64,000 bases of DNA from Bacteroidota bacterium (GCA_023425865.1 JAFABV010000002.1:1-64000), one strand, 5' to 3'. Positions 1-9,073 are shown, counted from the stretch's first letter. The notes: generated by a model not told the origin, from the sequence alone. Made by a program: numbers and translations.

Positions 1-953
1 ACTCGGTGGGATAAGCCATCGACCGCAAACCATAAAACGTTGAACTCCTACAGAGTTCTTATACATTCGATACGACGGGTAGACAGGGTAGTCGCTTCGC
101 GCCAACCCTGCCCTATCAAGAGTTCAATTCCTTCGGGGTAGGAGAACACGGCAGAGAAGGATAGCAAGTTCTGCAGAGGAGGATGGCATGGAGAGAACGG
201 GATTTAGAACGCCAAGTTTAGGGGGGCACGCAGAGAGTTTAGAGTTGTGCATCTTCGATGAAGAGGGGGGGCAGAGAGGGCCGACGGCCTGAGGAGGAAT
301 GGAGAATGGGAGTAAACGCACGCAGGTTCCGTTTCATCCGCCCATCGCAAAGCGATGCTCCGTACTATCAAGATGTGCCGGATGGTAATTCCGGAAAATT
401 CCGAGTCATCCGTTGTTCAACAAATCCATGTGTGCGAAACATATCATGCGCAAGCACGGATTGTTTTTGGGGGCACGCAGAGACGCAGAGAGTTTAGAGT
501 TTTGCAGCTTCGATGAAGAGGAGGACAGAGAGGGCCGACGCCCTGAGGAGGAATGGAGAATGGGAGTAAACGCACGCAGGTTCCGTTCCATCCGCCCATC
601 GCAAAGCGATGATCCGTACTATCAAAATGTGCCGGATGGAAATTCCGAAAATTCCGTGTTTTCCGTGTTGAAAATAACCGAGCAGAGGTATGATTATTTC
701 CCACAGGTGAGTTTTGGGGGCACGCAGAGCCGCAGAGTAGAGGGAGGGCTTTTGCCTCGGCGAGGCACCGCTCAATAGCTGAGGGCTGCGCGAGACATGA
801 GCGAAACCCTCAAGTGGGGTTTGCGTTGTATTATCCACCTCTGGAGCGATGCCCAGCGACAGCACCGAAACCCATATTATCATGTCAAGACAATTCTACG
901 TTGGGCACCTCCGCTACAGGAGCGCGCCCTGCGCGATATATATCACGACTATA
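1..953. repeat. Gene-poor region with degenerate ~190-bp direct repeats
   Basis: No convincing gene is seen. A block at about 221-403 is repeated at about 469-655 with roughly 90% identity by eye; both begin with GGGGGCACGCAGAG, continue through a purine-rich CAGAGAGGGCCGACG segment, and end in AATTCCG-type direct repeats. A third copy of only the first ~20 bp starts near 714. The first 130 bases hold short inverted repeats (AACTC-CTACA-GAGTT near 40-57; CAGGGT with ACCCTG near 84-110). Short reading frames in both strands follow the repeats and have no protein-like composition, so they are not called. Confidence 0.6.
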
Positions 954-999
954 GAAAAAAGCAAATCCCCATCTCTCCACGCTTGGAGATGGGGATTTG
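954..999 (-). terminator. Rho-independent terminator of the candidate small RNA
   Basis: Bases 962-975 (CAAATCCCCATCTC) pair perfectly with 986-999 around a 10-nt loop. Read leftward, the stem is followed by TTTTTTC (953-960), so it acts on minus-strand transcripts. Confidence 0.8.
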
Positions 1000-1059
1000 T
1001 GCTAACCTGAAATGCAATCTACTAATTACCTAAAAAATACTAACAACCTAATGAAAAAC

Positions 1060-1134
1060 CTAAAAACTAACTCTTAAACCTAAAACTAAAAACCTATATA
1101 TGAAACAATCTACTAACCTTAATCGTTGAATCAT
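1060..1134 (-). CDS. Possible 24-residue mini-protein
   Basis: A short frame inside the candidate small RNA starts with ATG and encodes 24 residues, beginning MIQRLRLVDCF and rich in Leu, Arg, Val and Phe. An AGAGGAAC purine stretch lies about 20 nt upstream, too far for a normal ribosome binding site. Nothing in the sequence shows that it is translated. It is listed because it would be lost from routine annotation. Confidence 0.15.
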   Translation of the reverse strand: MIQRLRLVDCFIYRFLVLGLRVSF

Positions 1135-1183
1135 TGTCACAGGAATTGTTCCTCTCGGAAGTCTTTGTTTCCTTTTGACAATG

Positions 1184-1214
1184 CAAAGTTAGGGAGTATT
1201 TCGCCACACTACAA
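1184..1214 (-). promoter_or_regulatory. Bacteroidota-type promoter for the candidate small RNA
   Basis: On the minus strand TTG is followed by a 20-bp spacer and TAACTTTG, the TAnnTTTG -7 element of the Bacteroidota housekeeping sigma factor. Transcription would start near 1178 and run toward 954. Confidence 0.6.
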
Positions 1215-1811
1215 CTTTTTTGCAGTGAATCTTGACAAAACAAGGGTTTTATTGACCTAAGTCAATGTTTTGTGTTCGCACACAAATAAACACCGTATAG
1301 CTCATGCTTACTATTAATATTTTGTAACAACCAAAATGGGTTATCATAAATGGTATGATATTCAACAGTTTACAAAACAACGGCGACAAAAACATGTAAA
1401 GTTTATTTATTTACGGCCTAATAATACCCCTATAATTGAGAAAAAATGTTTTTTGCTTGACAAAAAAGTTAATATTCGGTTACAGCCCCACCATCATCCG
1501 GCAATACCCTATGCCTACGGGGATACACATAGCAGACGAAAAGGTAGCGTCTTCATACATCCTGCTACCATAGCGAAAATAAGAAGGCGAGTCGTCGAAA
1601 TGGGATAACTCTTAGAACGAGTAGCAACACATATAAATCTGCTACCATTTCAATGACGGCAAAGAGACGATAACGCATAGCAAATGGGGTGGGGATGAAC
1701 ACGCATACCATCTGACAAATGCTACTGATATGCCCCTTAGACAAGGCCGAATGGCTCACTACGCCCACCCTACACAGCGCTATGGACGAATAATACCGGC
1801 GGGCATGCAAG
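1215..1811. other. Intergenic stretch without recognisable features
   Basis: About 600 bases, AT-rich in the first half. The only sizeable frame (1336-1608, plus strand) is Lys/His/Arg-rich, has no domain-like pattern and no promoter, and is judged spurious. No structured RNA or repeat was recognised. Confidence 0.4.
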
Positions 1812-1926
1812 ATGATTCCATACAGAACCATTTTATGGTTTCATATAAAACCATTCTATCGTTCTATATAGAACCATTTTATGATTCTATATGAAACCAT
1901 TCTATGATTCAATATAGAAGCATACG
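1812..1926. repeat. 23-bp quasi-palindrome array 1 (5 units)
   Basis: Five head-to-tail 23-bp units start at 1812, 1835, 1858, 1881 and 1904. Each contains a near-palindrome of the type ATGGTTCTATATAGAACCAT. This array is in the AAACCAT orientation, opposite to arrays 2-4. It lies between the gene-poor region and the leuS promoter. Confidence 0.85.
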
Positions 1927-2060
1927 ACGGCTTTACTCCATCGAGAACACAGCAGTGGTTAGAAGACACGCCCAGACAAGGCTGCACGAGGCACGAGAAG
2001 CACGGTTAGAGCCTACCCCAAGGAAGTGCGGGCAAAGGCCAAGAGTTTTTTAATGTTTCC

Positions 2061-2092
2061 TTTGTGCTTCTTGTTTTTTTCCACTAACTTTG
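2061..2092 (+). promoter_or_regulatory. leuS promoter
   Basis: TTTG (2061-2064), a 20-bp spacer and TAACTTTG (2085-2092) match the Bacteroidota -33/-7 consensus. The -7 element overlaps the first possible start of the long reading frame, so translation must begin further in, at ATG 2141. Confidence 0.75.
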
Positions 2093-2140
2093 CATATTGT
2101 CAATGCCTTGTGGCAAGATTATCAATACAAAACAATCGCA

Positions 2141-5023
2141 ATGGATTACAATTTCAGAGAAATTGAGAAGAAATGGCAGGCCCGTTGGGTAGACCAGAAG
2201 ACTTATAAAGTAGTGGAAGATCCCGACCGCAAAAAGTTTTATGTGCTCAATATGTTCCCTTATCCGTCAGGTGCCGGACTGCATGTAGGTCATCCTTTAG
2301 GCTACATTGCCAGCGACATCTATGCACGCTTCAAGCGTCAGCAAGGGTACAACGTGCTCAACCCCATGGGTTATGATGCCTATGGACTGCCTGCCGAACA
2401 ATATGCCATACAGACAGGACAACACCCGGCCATCACTACCGAAAACAATATCAACCACTATCGCGAGCAGCTCGACAAGATAGGGTTCTGTTTTGACTGG
2501 GACCGCGAGATTCGCACTTGCGAGCCGGGGTACTACCATTGGACGCAGTGGGCCTTCGAGCGTATGTTTGAGTCGTACTACGACAACGACCTGAAGAAGG
2601 CGCAGCCCATCAGTCAGCTCGTCAGCCATTTTGAGGTGAAGGGCACTGAGGGCATCAACGTAGCACAGTCGGACGACACGTTGAGTTTTACCGCCGAGGA
2701 GTGGAACGCCATGGACGAGCAACAGAAGAGCGACACGCTGATGAACTACCGCATTGCCTACAAGGGCGAGACGATGGTGAACTGGTGTGCCGGATTGGGC
2801 ACGGTGCTGGCCAACGACGAGGTGGTAGACGGTGTGTCGGTGCGTGGCGGGTTCCCCGTGGTGCAGAAGAAGATGAGCCAGTGGTGCCTGCGTGTGTCGG
2901 CCTACGCCCAGCGTCTGCTCGACGGCCTCGATACCGTAGACTGGAGCGACTCTATCACCGAGACGCAGAAAAACTGGATTGGACGCAGCGAGGGTGCTGA
3001 GGTGGAGTTTAAGATTCTACCCACCAACCCACCAACCCACCAACCCACCGACTCAATCACCATCTTTACCACCCGCGCCGACACGATGTTCGGCGTGACA
3101 TTCATGGTGCTGGCCCCTGAGTCAGACTATGTGCCACAGCTGACGACGCCAGAGCAGAAGGCCGAAGTGGACCAGTATCTCGACTATGTGAAGAAGCGCA
3201 CCGAGCTCGACCGCATGTCCGACCGCAAGGTGACGGGTGTGTTCTCAGGCTCTTATGCCATCAATCCCTTCACGGGCGAGGCCATCCCCATCTGGATTTC
3301 AGAATATGTGCTGGCTGGATACGGCACGGGAGCCATCATGGCCGTGCCTGCCCACGACAGTCGCGACTACGCCTTTGCCAAGCATTTCAACCTTCCGATC
3401 ATACCCCTCATCGAGGGTGCCGACGTGTCGGAAGAAAGTTTCGACGCCAAGGAAGGTATTGTATCCAACTCACCCATGGAGGGCAAGGAGAGCCTCGACG
3501 GCTTCAGTCTGAACGGCCTGACGGTGAAGGAGGCTATCGCGGCCACCAAGAAGTTTGTGGCCGACAAGGGCATCGGCCGCGTGAAGGTGAACTACCGCAT
3601 ACGCGACGCCATATTCTCACGCCAGCGTTACTGGGGTGAACCGTTCCCCGTGTACTACGACAACGGCATCCCCAAGATGATTCCTGAGGACTGTCTGCCC
3701 ATCGAACTGCCCGAAATCAAGGAATATAAGCCCACAGAGACCGGTGAGCCCCCATTGGGCAGGGCCGAGAAATGGGCATGGGATACGAAGACCAACCAGG
3801 TGGTGGAAAACAGCCTGATAGACCAGAAGACCGTGTTCCCCATCGACCTGTATACCATGCCGGGCTTCGCGGGATCGAGCGCTTACTATCTGCGCTATAT
3901 GGACCCACACGACGACCAGGCCTTGGTGAGCCAGAAGGTTGACGAATATTGGCGCCATGTAGACCTCTACGTGGGAGGTACCGAACATGCCACGGGGCAC
4001 CTGATCTACAGCCGCTTCTGGAACAAGTTCCTCTTCGACCAGGGCGTGAGCTGTGAGGAAGAGCCCTTCCAGAAACTCATCAACCAAGGTATGATACAGG
4101 GTCGAAGCAACTTCGTGTATCGTGTCAACGAGCTGAGCACCAGCGAGAAGCCAGTATTTGTGAGCTACAACCTGCGCAACGAATACAAGGACGTGACCCC
4201 CATACACGTATGGGTGAGCCTGGTAAAGAACGATGTGCTCAACATCGAGGAGTTCAAGGCCTGGAATCCCGAGTACGCCCAGGCTGAGTTTATACTCGAA
4301 GACGGCAAGTACATCTGCGGGTGGGCCATCGAAAAGATGTCGAAGTCGATGTTCAATGTGGTAAATCCCGACGACATCGTGCGCGATTATGGTGCCGACA
4401 CGCTGCGCCTGTACGAGATGTTCCTTGGTCCGGTAGAAGCCAGCAAGCCGTGGGACACCAACGGCATCGACGGATGCTTCAGATTCCTGAAGAAGTTCTG
4501 GGCACTGTTCTGGGACAACCGCACCAATCAATTCATCGTCGACGACACCCAGCCCACCAACGACAACCTGAAGAGTCTGCACAAGCTCATCAAGAAGGTG
4601 ACGGGCGACATCGAGCATTTCTCATACAACACGAGCATCTCGGCATTCATGATTTGCGTGAACGAGCTGGGACAGCAGAAATGCCACAGCCGTGAGGTGC
4701 TGCGCCAGTTGGTCATCGTTCTGGCTCCATTTGCCCCACACATCGCAGAAGAACTGTGGGAACAGATAGGAGAGAAGAGCACGGTGTGTGACGCCCAATG
4801 GCCTGAGTGGAACGAGGAGTATCTCAAGGAAGACGAGATACAGATGACGGTAAGCTTCAACGGTAAGGCACGCTTCCAGAAGATGTTTGCCGCCGATGCC
4901 GCCAACGATGCCATTGAGAAGGCTACCTTAGAGGACGAGCGCAGCGCCAAGTTCATCGAAGGCAAGCAAATACTCAAGGTCATTGTAGTGCCGAAGAAAA
5001 TCATCAACATCGTGGTGAAATAG
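2141..5023 (+). CDS. leuS: Leucyl-tRNA synthetase
   Basis: Class I aminoacyl-tRNA synthetase that charges tRNA-Leu with leucine in the cytoplasm and edits mischarged products; 960 residues from ATG 2141, a start set by the promoter upstream. The HIGH-type motif HVGH is at residues 48-51 and KMSKS at about 731-735, with the CP1 editing domain between (FTTRADTMFGVT). An oddity is a tract of CCAACCCA octamers at 3017-3052, translated as a Pro/Thr-rich loop (about residues 293-303) between two strands of the editing domain. Octamer units are not a multiple of three, so copy-number change would shift the frame. The 3' end runs straight into a GGTTGG-rich octamer tract. Family assignment is certain; the tract is directly visible. 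Confidence 0.98.
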   Translation: MDYNFREIEKKWQARWVDQKTYKVVEDPDRKKFYVLNMFPYPSGAGLHVGHPLGYIASDIYARFKRQQGYNVLNPMGYDAYGLPAEQYAIQTGQHPAITTENNINHYREQLDKIGFCFDWDREIRTCEPGYYHWTQWAFERMFESYYDNDLKKAQPISQLVSHFEVKGTEGINVAQSDDTLSFTAEEWNAMDEQQKSDTLMNYRIAYKGETMVNWCAGLGTVLANDEVVDGVSVRGGFPVVQKKMSQWCLRVSAYAQRLLDGLDTVDWSDSITETQKNWIGRSEGAEVEFKILPTNPPTHQPTDSITIFTTRADTMFGVTFMVLAPESDYVPQLTTPEQKAEVDQYLDYVKKRTELDRMSDRKVTGVFSGSYAINPFTGEAIPIWISEYVLAGYGTGAIMAVPAHDSRDYAFAKHFNLPIIPLIEGADVSEESFDAKEGIVSNSPMEGKESLDGFSLNGLTVKEAIAATKKFVADKGIGRVKVNYRIRDAIFSRQRYWGEPFPVYYDNGIPKMIPEDCLPIELPEIKEYKPTETGEPPLGRAEKWAWDTKTNQVVENSLIDQKTVFPIDLYTMPGFAGSSAYYLRYMDPHDDQALVSQKVDEYWRHVDLYVGGTEHATGHLIYSRFWNKFLFDQGVSCEEEPFQKLINQGMIQGRSNFVYRVNELSTSEKPVFVSYNLRNEYKDVTPIHVWVSLVKNDVLNIEEFKAWNPEYAQAEFILEDGKYICGWAIEKMSKSMFNVVNPDDIVRDYGADTLRLYEMFLGPVEASKPWDTNGIDGCFRFLKKFWALFWDNRTNQFIVDDTQPTNDNLKSLHKLIKKVTGDIEHFSYNTSISAFMICVNELGQQKCHSREVLRQLVIVLAPFAPHIAEELWEQIGEKSTVCDAQWPEWNEEYLKEDEIQMTVSFNGKARFQKMFAADAANDAIEKATLEDERSAKFIEGKQILKVIVVPKKIINIVVK
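3017..3052 (+). repeat. Octamer tract inside leuS
   Basis: About three tandem copies of CCAACCCA plus partial units, translated in frame within the LeuRS editing domain. Same repeat family as the tracts at 5024-5066, 5275-5352, 6294-6335 and 41217-41310. Confidence 0.85.
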
Positions 5024-5066
5024 TGTGCTGGTGGGTTGGTGGGCTGGTTTGTTGGTTATTTGGTGA
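5024..5066. repeat. Octamer tract, left (inverted) arm
   Basis: G/T-rich copies (GGTTGGTGGG, GGTTTGTTGG) directly after the leuS stop codon are the reverse complement of the C/A-rich tract at 5275-5352. The two arms flank the four-helix-bundle fragment as an imperfect inverted repeat. Confidence 0.8.
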
Positions 5067-5103
5067 AAAAGACATTTGGTTGAAAAATAATTCATTGATA
5101 AAG

Positions 5104-5289
5104 ATGGAGAAATTCTATTATAGGAAGTTAGATGTCTACCAGAACGCCAAGGCACTTGTTGTCGAGTTATACGAACTCTTGAAAACCTTCCCATCAAACG
5201 AAAACTTTGCCCTGTGTAATCAAATACGCAGGGCATCCACCTCCATTCTGTTCAAATTGGGTAAAGCAAAACATCCACCAACTCCCTAA
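5104..5289 (+). pseudogene. Truncated four-helix-bundle (23S rRNA intervening-sequence protein family) gene
   Basis: Sixty-one residues from ATG 5104. The start (KLDVYQNAKALVVELYELLK) and the IRRAS segment match the N-terminal half of the four-helix-bundle family first described from 23S rRNA intervening sequences; full members are about 115-130 residues. Homology breaks off after the conserved RRA-S-I position, and the frame ends in a Pro-rich tail encoded by the octamer tract. The second pair of helices is missing, so it is most likely non-functional. Related proteins of unknown role are common in Bacteroidota, and one subgroup (Avd) works with diversity-generating retroelements; no retroelement is visible here. 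Confidence 0.7.
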
Positions 5290-5352
5290 CCCACCAACCC
5301 ACCAACAAACAAACCAACCCACCAACATACCAACAAACCAACCCACCAACCT
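5275..5352. repeat. Octamer tract, right arm
   Basis: About nine CCAAC-type octamers (CCAACCCA, CCAACAAA, CCAACATA) with one 4-nt slip lie between the four-helix fragment and the yitT-like start codon. The frame is open across them into yitT, but this is low-complexity sequence and is not taken as part of that protein. Confidence 0.85.
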
Positions 5353-5353
5353 C

Positions 5354-6340
5354 ATGACCATCAACCACCGAATAATCTTCAATGAGGCCAAGGACTACGT
5401 ATTCATCACACTGGGTCTGATACTCTATGCCTTTGCCTGGACCATCTTCCTGCTGCCGTACGAAATTGTGACCGGAGGCGTAACAGGTATGGCCGCCATT
5501 ATCTACTACGCCATCCGTATCCCCATCCAAGACAGTTATTTCGTTATCAACGCCATACTGCTGGCCTTGGCACTGAAAATCCTGGGACTGAAGTTCCTCA
5601 TGAAGACCATCTATGCCATCTTTGCCCTGTCGTTCTTACTGTGGCTGGCGCAAAAACTCATGCCCATGGACAGTACAGGCAACTATGTGAAGATACTGGG
5701 TGAGGGACAAGACTTTATGTCGCTGCTCATCGGATGTACCATGACAGGTACCTCGCTGGCCATCGTATTCATGAACAATGGCTCAACAGGTGGTACGGAT
5801 ATCATAGCGGCATCGGTAAACAAGTTTTATAACTTCTCATTAGGACAGGTACTCATCGCCGTCGACCTGTGTATCATAGCCAGCTGTATCTTTGTTCCGC
5901 AGTTTGGCGACGGCATCTCGCGCGTACATAAGGTGGTGTTCGGTCTTTGTACGATGGTGGTGGAAAACTTCATGCTCGACTATGTGATGAACGCCCGCCG
6001 CGAGTCGGTGCAGTTTATGATATTCTCTAAGAAATACCAGGAGATAGCCAATGCCATCGGCACGCAGATGGACCATGGCGTGACCATCCTCGACGGCCAC
6101 GGCTGGTACACCGGCCAAGAGATGAAAGTGCTGTGTATTCTGGCCAAGAAGCGCGAGAGCACGAGCATCTTCCGACTCATCAAGATAATCGATCCCAACG
6201 CATTCGTGAGCCAAAGCTCTGTCATCGGCGTATATGGCGAGGGCTTCGATAAAATCAAGGTGAAGGTGCCCAAACACCTCATCCATCACCATGGCAACCC
6301 ACCAACCAACCAGCCCACTGACAATCCAACCCACTCATAA
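5354..6340 (+). CDS. YitT family membrane protein (DUF161/DUF2179)
   Basis: Predicted inner-membrane protein of 328 residues. The first ~200 residues hold about six hydrophobic segments of the YitT/DUF161 type, with the glycine-rich GGVTGMA and NNGSTGGTDIIA motifs; the rest is a soluble DUF2179 domain ending before residue 310. Its substrate is unknown. ATG 5354 is chosen because the in-frame sequence upstream is only octamer repeat. The last ~15 residues (NPPTNQPTDNPTHS) are also repeat-derived, so both ends of the gene abut octamer tracts. rdgB follows 14 bp downstream and a terminator follows rdgB, suggesting co-transcription. Confidence 0.9.
   Translation: MTINHRIIFNEAKDYVFITLGLILYAFAWTIFLLPYEIVTGGVTGMAAIIYYAIRIPIQDSYFVINAILLALALKILGLKFLMKTIYAIFALSFLLWLAQKLMPMDSTGNYVKILGEGQDFMSLLIGCTMTGTSLAIVFMNNGSTGGTDIIAASVNKFYNFSLGQVLIAVDLCIIASCIFVPQFGDGISRVHKVVFGLCTMVVENFMLDYVMNARRESVQFMIFSKKYQEIANAIGTQMDHGVTILDGHGWYTGQEMKVLCILAKKRESTSIFRLIKIIDPNAFVSQSSVIGVYGEGFDKIKVKVPKHLIHHHGNPPTNQPTDNPTHS
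6294..6335 (+). repeat. Octamer tract at the 3' end of the yitT-like gene
   Basis: Degenerate CCACCAACCAACCAGCCCA sequence encodes the last ~15 residues of the YitT-family protein and appears to have extended its C-terminus. Confidence 0.7.
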
Positions 6341-6354
6341 ACCAACTCTCCCAC

Positions 6355-6951
6355 ATGAAAATAGTCTTCGCCACCAATAACCAGCACAAGCTGAAAGAGA
6401 TTCGTGAGATACTCGGAAGCGACTTTGAGATAGTGTCGCTCAAAGATATAGGCTGCCACGCCGACATTCCCGAGACAGGCAGCACGCTTGAGGAGAATGC
6501 TCGGCAGAAGGCCCAATACGTATTCGACCATTACCATCTCAGTTGCTTTGCCGACGACACCGGACTCGAAGTAGAGGCATTAGGCGGTGCGCCGGGCGTT
6601 CACTCAGCCCGCTATGCCGACGGCACCGACCACGACAGTGAGGCCAATATGGCCAAGCTGCTGCGAGAATTGGGCGACAACACCCACCGCGAGGCACGAT
6701 TCCGAACGGTCATTGCGCTGATTCTTGTCGCGGACGGAGACCCATCGGCTACCCGCGAATATCTTTTCGACGGAGAAGTAAAAGGAAAGATTGGTACGGA
6801 GAAACACGGCAGCGAGGGTTTCGGCTACGACCCATTGTTCATTCCCGACGGCTACGACAAGAGCTTTGCCCAACTGGGAGAGGATATCAAAAATCAGATA
6901 TCACATCGTGCCAGAGCGGTGAGAAAGCTCGCCAATTTTCTGAAATCATAA
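6355..6951 (+). CDS. rdgB: XTP/dITP pyrophosphatase (Ham1 family)
   Basis: Hydrolyses non-canonical purine nucleoside triphosphates (dITP, XTP) to monophosphates, keeping them out of DNA and RNA. The 198 residues carry all family landmarks: FATNNQHKLKEI at the N-terminus, the FADDTGLEVEALGG box near residue 65, GSEGFGYDPLF, and SHRARA near the C-terminus. The start is the first ATG, 14 bp after the yitT-like stop. A Rho-independent terminator follows. Confidence 0.97.
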   Translation: MKIVFATNNQHKLKEIREILGSDFEIVSLKDIGCHADIPETGSTLEENARQKAQYVFDHYHLSCFADDTGLEVEALGGAPGVHSARYADGTDHDSEANMAKLLRELGDNTHREARFRTVIALILVADGDPSATREYLFDGEVKGKIGTEKHGSEGFGYDPLFIPDGYDKSFAQLGEDIKNQISHRARAVRKLANFLKS

Positions 6952-6962
6952 CGACAGACAAG

Positions 6963-7013
6963 AAGGACACCATCAGGCAACAGAATGCCCTGACCGTGTC
7001 CTTACTTTATTTT
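6963..7013 (+). terminator. Terminator after rdgB
   Basis: AAGGACAC (6963-6970) pairs with GTGTCCTT (6996-7003), with an inner TCAGG/CCTGA stem, followed by T-rich ACTTTATTTTTA. Confidence 0.75.
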
Positions 7014-7060
7014 TACCCTGCTTATTATAATAAATCACTCTGTTTGAGGATTATAATAAT

Positions 7061-9073
7061 ATGAAAAGGAACATCATCACATTACTGCTCATACTCCTGT
7101 GCTACTGCAATGTCATCATAGCCCAAAACGGACTGTGGAAGGCCTACCTGAGTTATTATGAGCCCACTGAGATAGAGCAAGGCAGTGGCAGTACCATTTA
7201 TGTGCTGGCATCTGGCGGACTCTATTCGTACAACAAAGATGACCAAAGCCTGCAGACTTACGATAAAACCACAGTACTGAGTGACTGTGATATTACGCAC
7301 ATAGCCTGGTGTCAGTCGGCGCGCAAGCTTGTCATTGTCTATTCTAACTACAACATCGACTTGCTCGAACCGAACAGCAATGTCACCAACATGGCTTACT
7401 ACATGAATACGTCGATGGCAGCCGACAAGACTGTCAATAGCGTCGACGTATCGGGTAACAATGCCTATCTCTCCACGGGTTTCGGTATCATCAATATCAA
7501 CGTGGCCAACGCAGTGATCAGCGATACTTACCAACTCGGCTTCAAGGTCGACTACAGCTATGTGGACGGCTCTTACCTCTATGCCGCCAGCAGCACGCAG
7601 GGCCTCTACCGCGCCCCACTCACCAGCAACCTATCTGACAAGGCCAACTGGACACGCGTGGGCGACTATATCGCCCGCCCCAAAACCATGGATGCCGACC
7701 TTCTGGCCCTGGTCAAGACCCTCAACCCCGGCGGACCGAAATACAACAACTTCGGGTATATGAAAATAAGTCAAGGTAAACTATACACTGTGGGCGGAGG
7801 TTTTGCACCAACCAAAGAATTAAATCGTCCTGGATGTATTCAAGTACTACAAGATAACCAATGGGATATATTTGAAGACAACTTGCAACAAAAGACAGGA
7901 CATAGCTTTATTGATTTACATGCCATAGATATTGATCCAAACAATCAAAGCCGTGTATTTGCTTCCGGACGTACAGGCTTATATGAATTTAATAATGGAA
8001 ACTTTGTAAGAGAATATACGCCTGACAACAGTCCGCTGAGAGGGGCTGCCACTGTGAGTGCCACAAGCAAAGATTATAACATAGTAAATGCCATCAAGTT
8101 TGATGCCAATGCAAACCTCTGGGTATTTAACAGCTTTAGTGCTACTACATCCATACTCAAGTATGGAAACGATGGGCAATGGAGTGATTATCATAAGACC
8201 CAACTGGTAAATGACGGCTACTCTCTACCACGCATGGAATCAGCCATAATTGACAGCAGAGGACTTATCTGGGTAGTGAACAACTACTTTAACTTTCCTC
8301 AAGCCGTATGCTATCAGCCTTCAAACGATGCTGTTAAAACATTTGATTCATTCATCAATGAGGATGGTACACAACTTATAATAACCTATGTGCACTGTGT
8401 TGCAGAAGATAATAATGGTAATATATGGCTTGGAACCAACCAAGGCCCATTGATGATCGAACCATCACAAATTACTGCCGATAGTCCAATCTACACGCAA
8501 GTGAAAGTACCTCGTAACGATGGTACCAACTATGCTGACTACTTACTCAATGGAATTGATATTACCTGTATGGCCATAGACAAAGCCAATAGAAAATGGT
8601 TTGGTACTAATGGAAATGGACTCTATCTGATGAGTTCTGATAATATCAATGAGATACATCACTTTACAACAACCAATAGTCCACTATTATCCAATAATTT
8701 GGAGTCTATAGCTATCCATCCTACAACTGGCGAGGTGTTTATTGGTACTAATAAAGGACTTTGTTCATTCATGAGCGACGCCAATACGGCCTCGCAAGGT
8801 ATGACAAAAGAAACTGTCTATGCATATCCCAATCCTGTACGCCCTGACTATACAGGCCCCATCACCATTACTGGTTTAGACAACAATGCCGACATTAAAA
8901 TAGTAACGACAAACGGCACTTTGGTATATAAGGGGCAATCGACAGGCAACACATTTAAATGGTATGGCCTTGACCAGTATGGTCGGAAGGTATCCTCTGG
9001 AGTGTATATGGTGCAAGTTGCTACACAAGAAGGGAATAAAGGAGTAGTATGCAAAATCGCTATCGTGAGATAA
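7061..9073 (+). CDS. porZ: PorZ-like beta-propeller protein (T9SS-associated)
   Basis: Secreted protein of 670 residues: a signal peptide ending near IIAQNG, a PorZ N-terminal-type beta-propeller (YNKDDQSLQTYDKTT onward), repeated blades of the two-component-regulator propeller type (NGNIWLGTNQGPL, NRKWFGTNGNGLYL), and a C-terminal Ig-like sorting domain (YAYPNPVRPDYTGP; GRKVSSGVYMVQV). In Porphyromonas gingivalis PorZ is a surface component of the type IX attachment machinery. The first ~230 codons have the base composition of neighbouring genes, but from about position 7750 the gene becomes clearly AT-rich, suggesting a recombined 3' portion. It overlaps the next gene by 25 bp. Confidence 0.8.
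   Translation: MKRNIITLLLILLCYCNVIIAQNGLWKAYLSYYEPTEIEQGSGSTIYVLASGGLYSYNKDDQSLQTYDKTTVLSDCDITHIAWCQSARKLVIVYSNYNIDLLEPNSNVTNMAYYMNTSMAADKTVNSVDVSGNNAYLSTGFGIININVANAVISDTYQLGFKVDYSYVDGSYLYAASSTQGLYRAPLTSNLSDKANWTRVGDYIARPKTMDADLLALVKTLNPGGPKYNNFGYMKISQGKLYTVGGGFAPTKELNRPGCIQVLQDNQWDIFEDNLQQKTGHSFIDLHAIDIDPNNQSRVFASGRTGLYEFNNGNFVREYTPDNSPLRGAATVSATSKDYNIVNAIKFDANANLWVFNSFSATTSILKYGNDGQWSDYHKTQLVNDGYSLPRMESAIIDSRGLIWVVNNYFNFPQAVCYQPSNDAVKTFDSFINEDGTQLIITYVHCVAEDNNGNIWLGTNQGPLMIEPSQITADSPIYTQVKVPRNDGTNYADYLLNGIDITCMAIDKANRKWFGTNGNGLYLMSSDNINEIHHFTTTNSPLLSNNLESIAIHPTTGEVFIGTNKGLCSFMSDANTASQGMTKETVYAYPNPVRPDYTGPITITGLDNNADIKIVTTNGTLVYKGQSTGNTFKWYGLDQYGRKVSSGVYMVQVATQEGNKGVVCKIAIVR

Larger units (their letters stand above)
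954..1190 (-). ncRNA. Candidate small RNA or leader transcript (leftward)
   Basis: Read leftward, this stretch has a promoter, about 200 nt of body, and a strong terminator. The promoter has TAACTTTG as the -7 element (1184-1191) and TTG 20 bp upstream, matching the Bacteroidota consensus. The body is rich in repeated TTAGGTTTTTAG-like blocks. It ends in a 14-bp perfect hairpin followed by six T. No long reading frame is present; a 24-codon frame lies at 1060-1134. It could be a trans-acting RNA, a leader remnant, or a tiny-protein gene. The transcript boundaries are inferred from signals only. Confidence 0.5.

Noticed and set aside
1336..1608. 90-residue frame upstream of leuS
   Set aside because: Basic, low-complexity composition, no promoter and no family resemblance.
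1812..1926. 23-bp arrays as CRISPR loci
   Set aside because: Units are contiguous with no unique spacers, units differ from each other, and no cas genes are present in the window.
3617..4618. 333-residue frame antisense to leuS
   Set aside because: It is the complement of a strongly conserved coding sequence and shows no protein family features; a codon-bias shadow.
5207..5353. N-terminal extension of the YitT-family protein
   Set aside because: The in-frame extension is encoded by octamer repeats and by the four-helix fragment in another frame; family members start at the MTINHR-like position.
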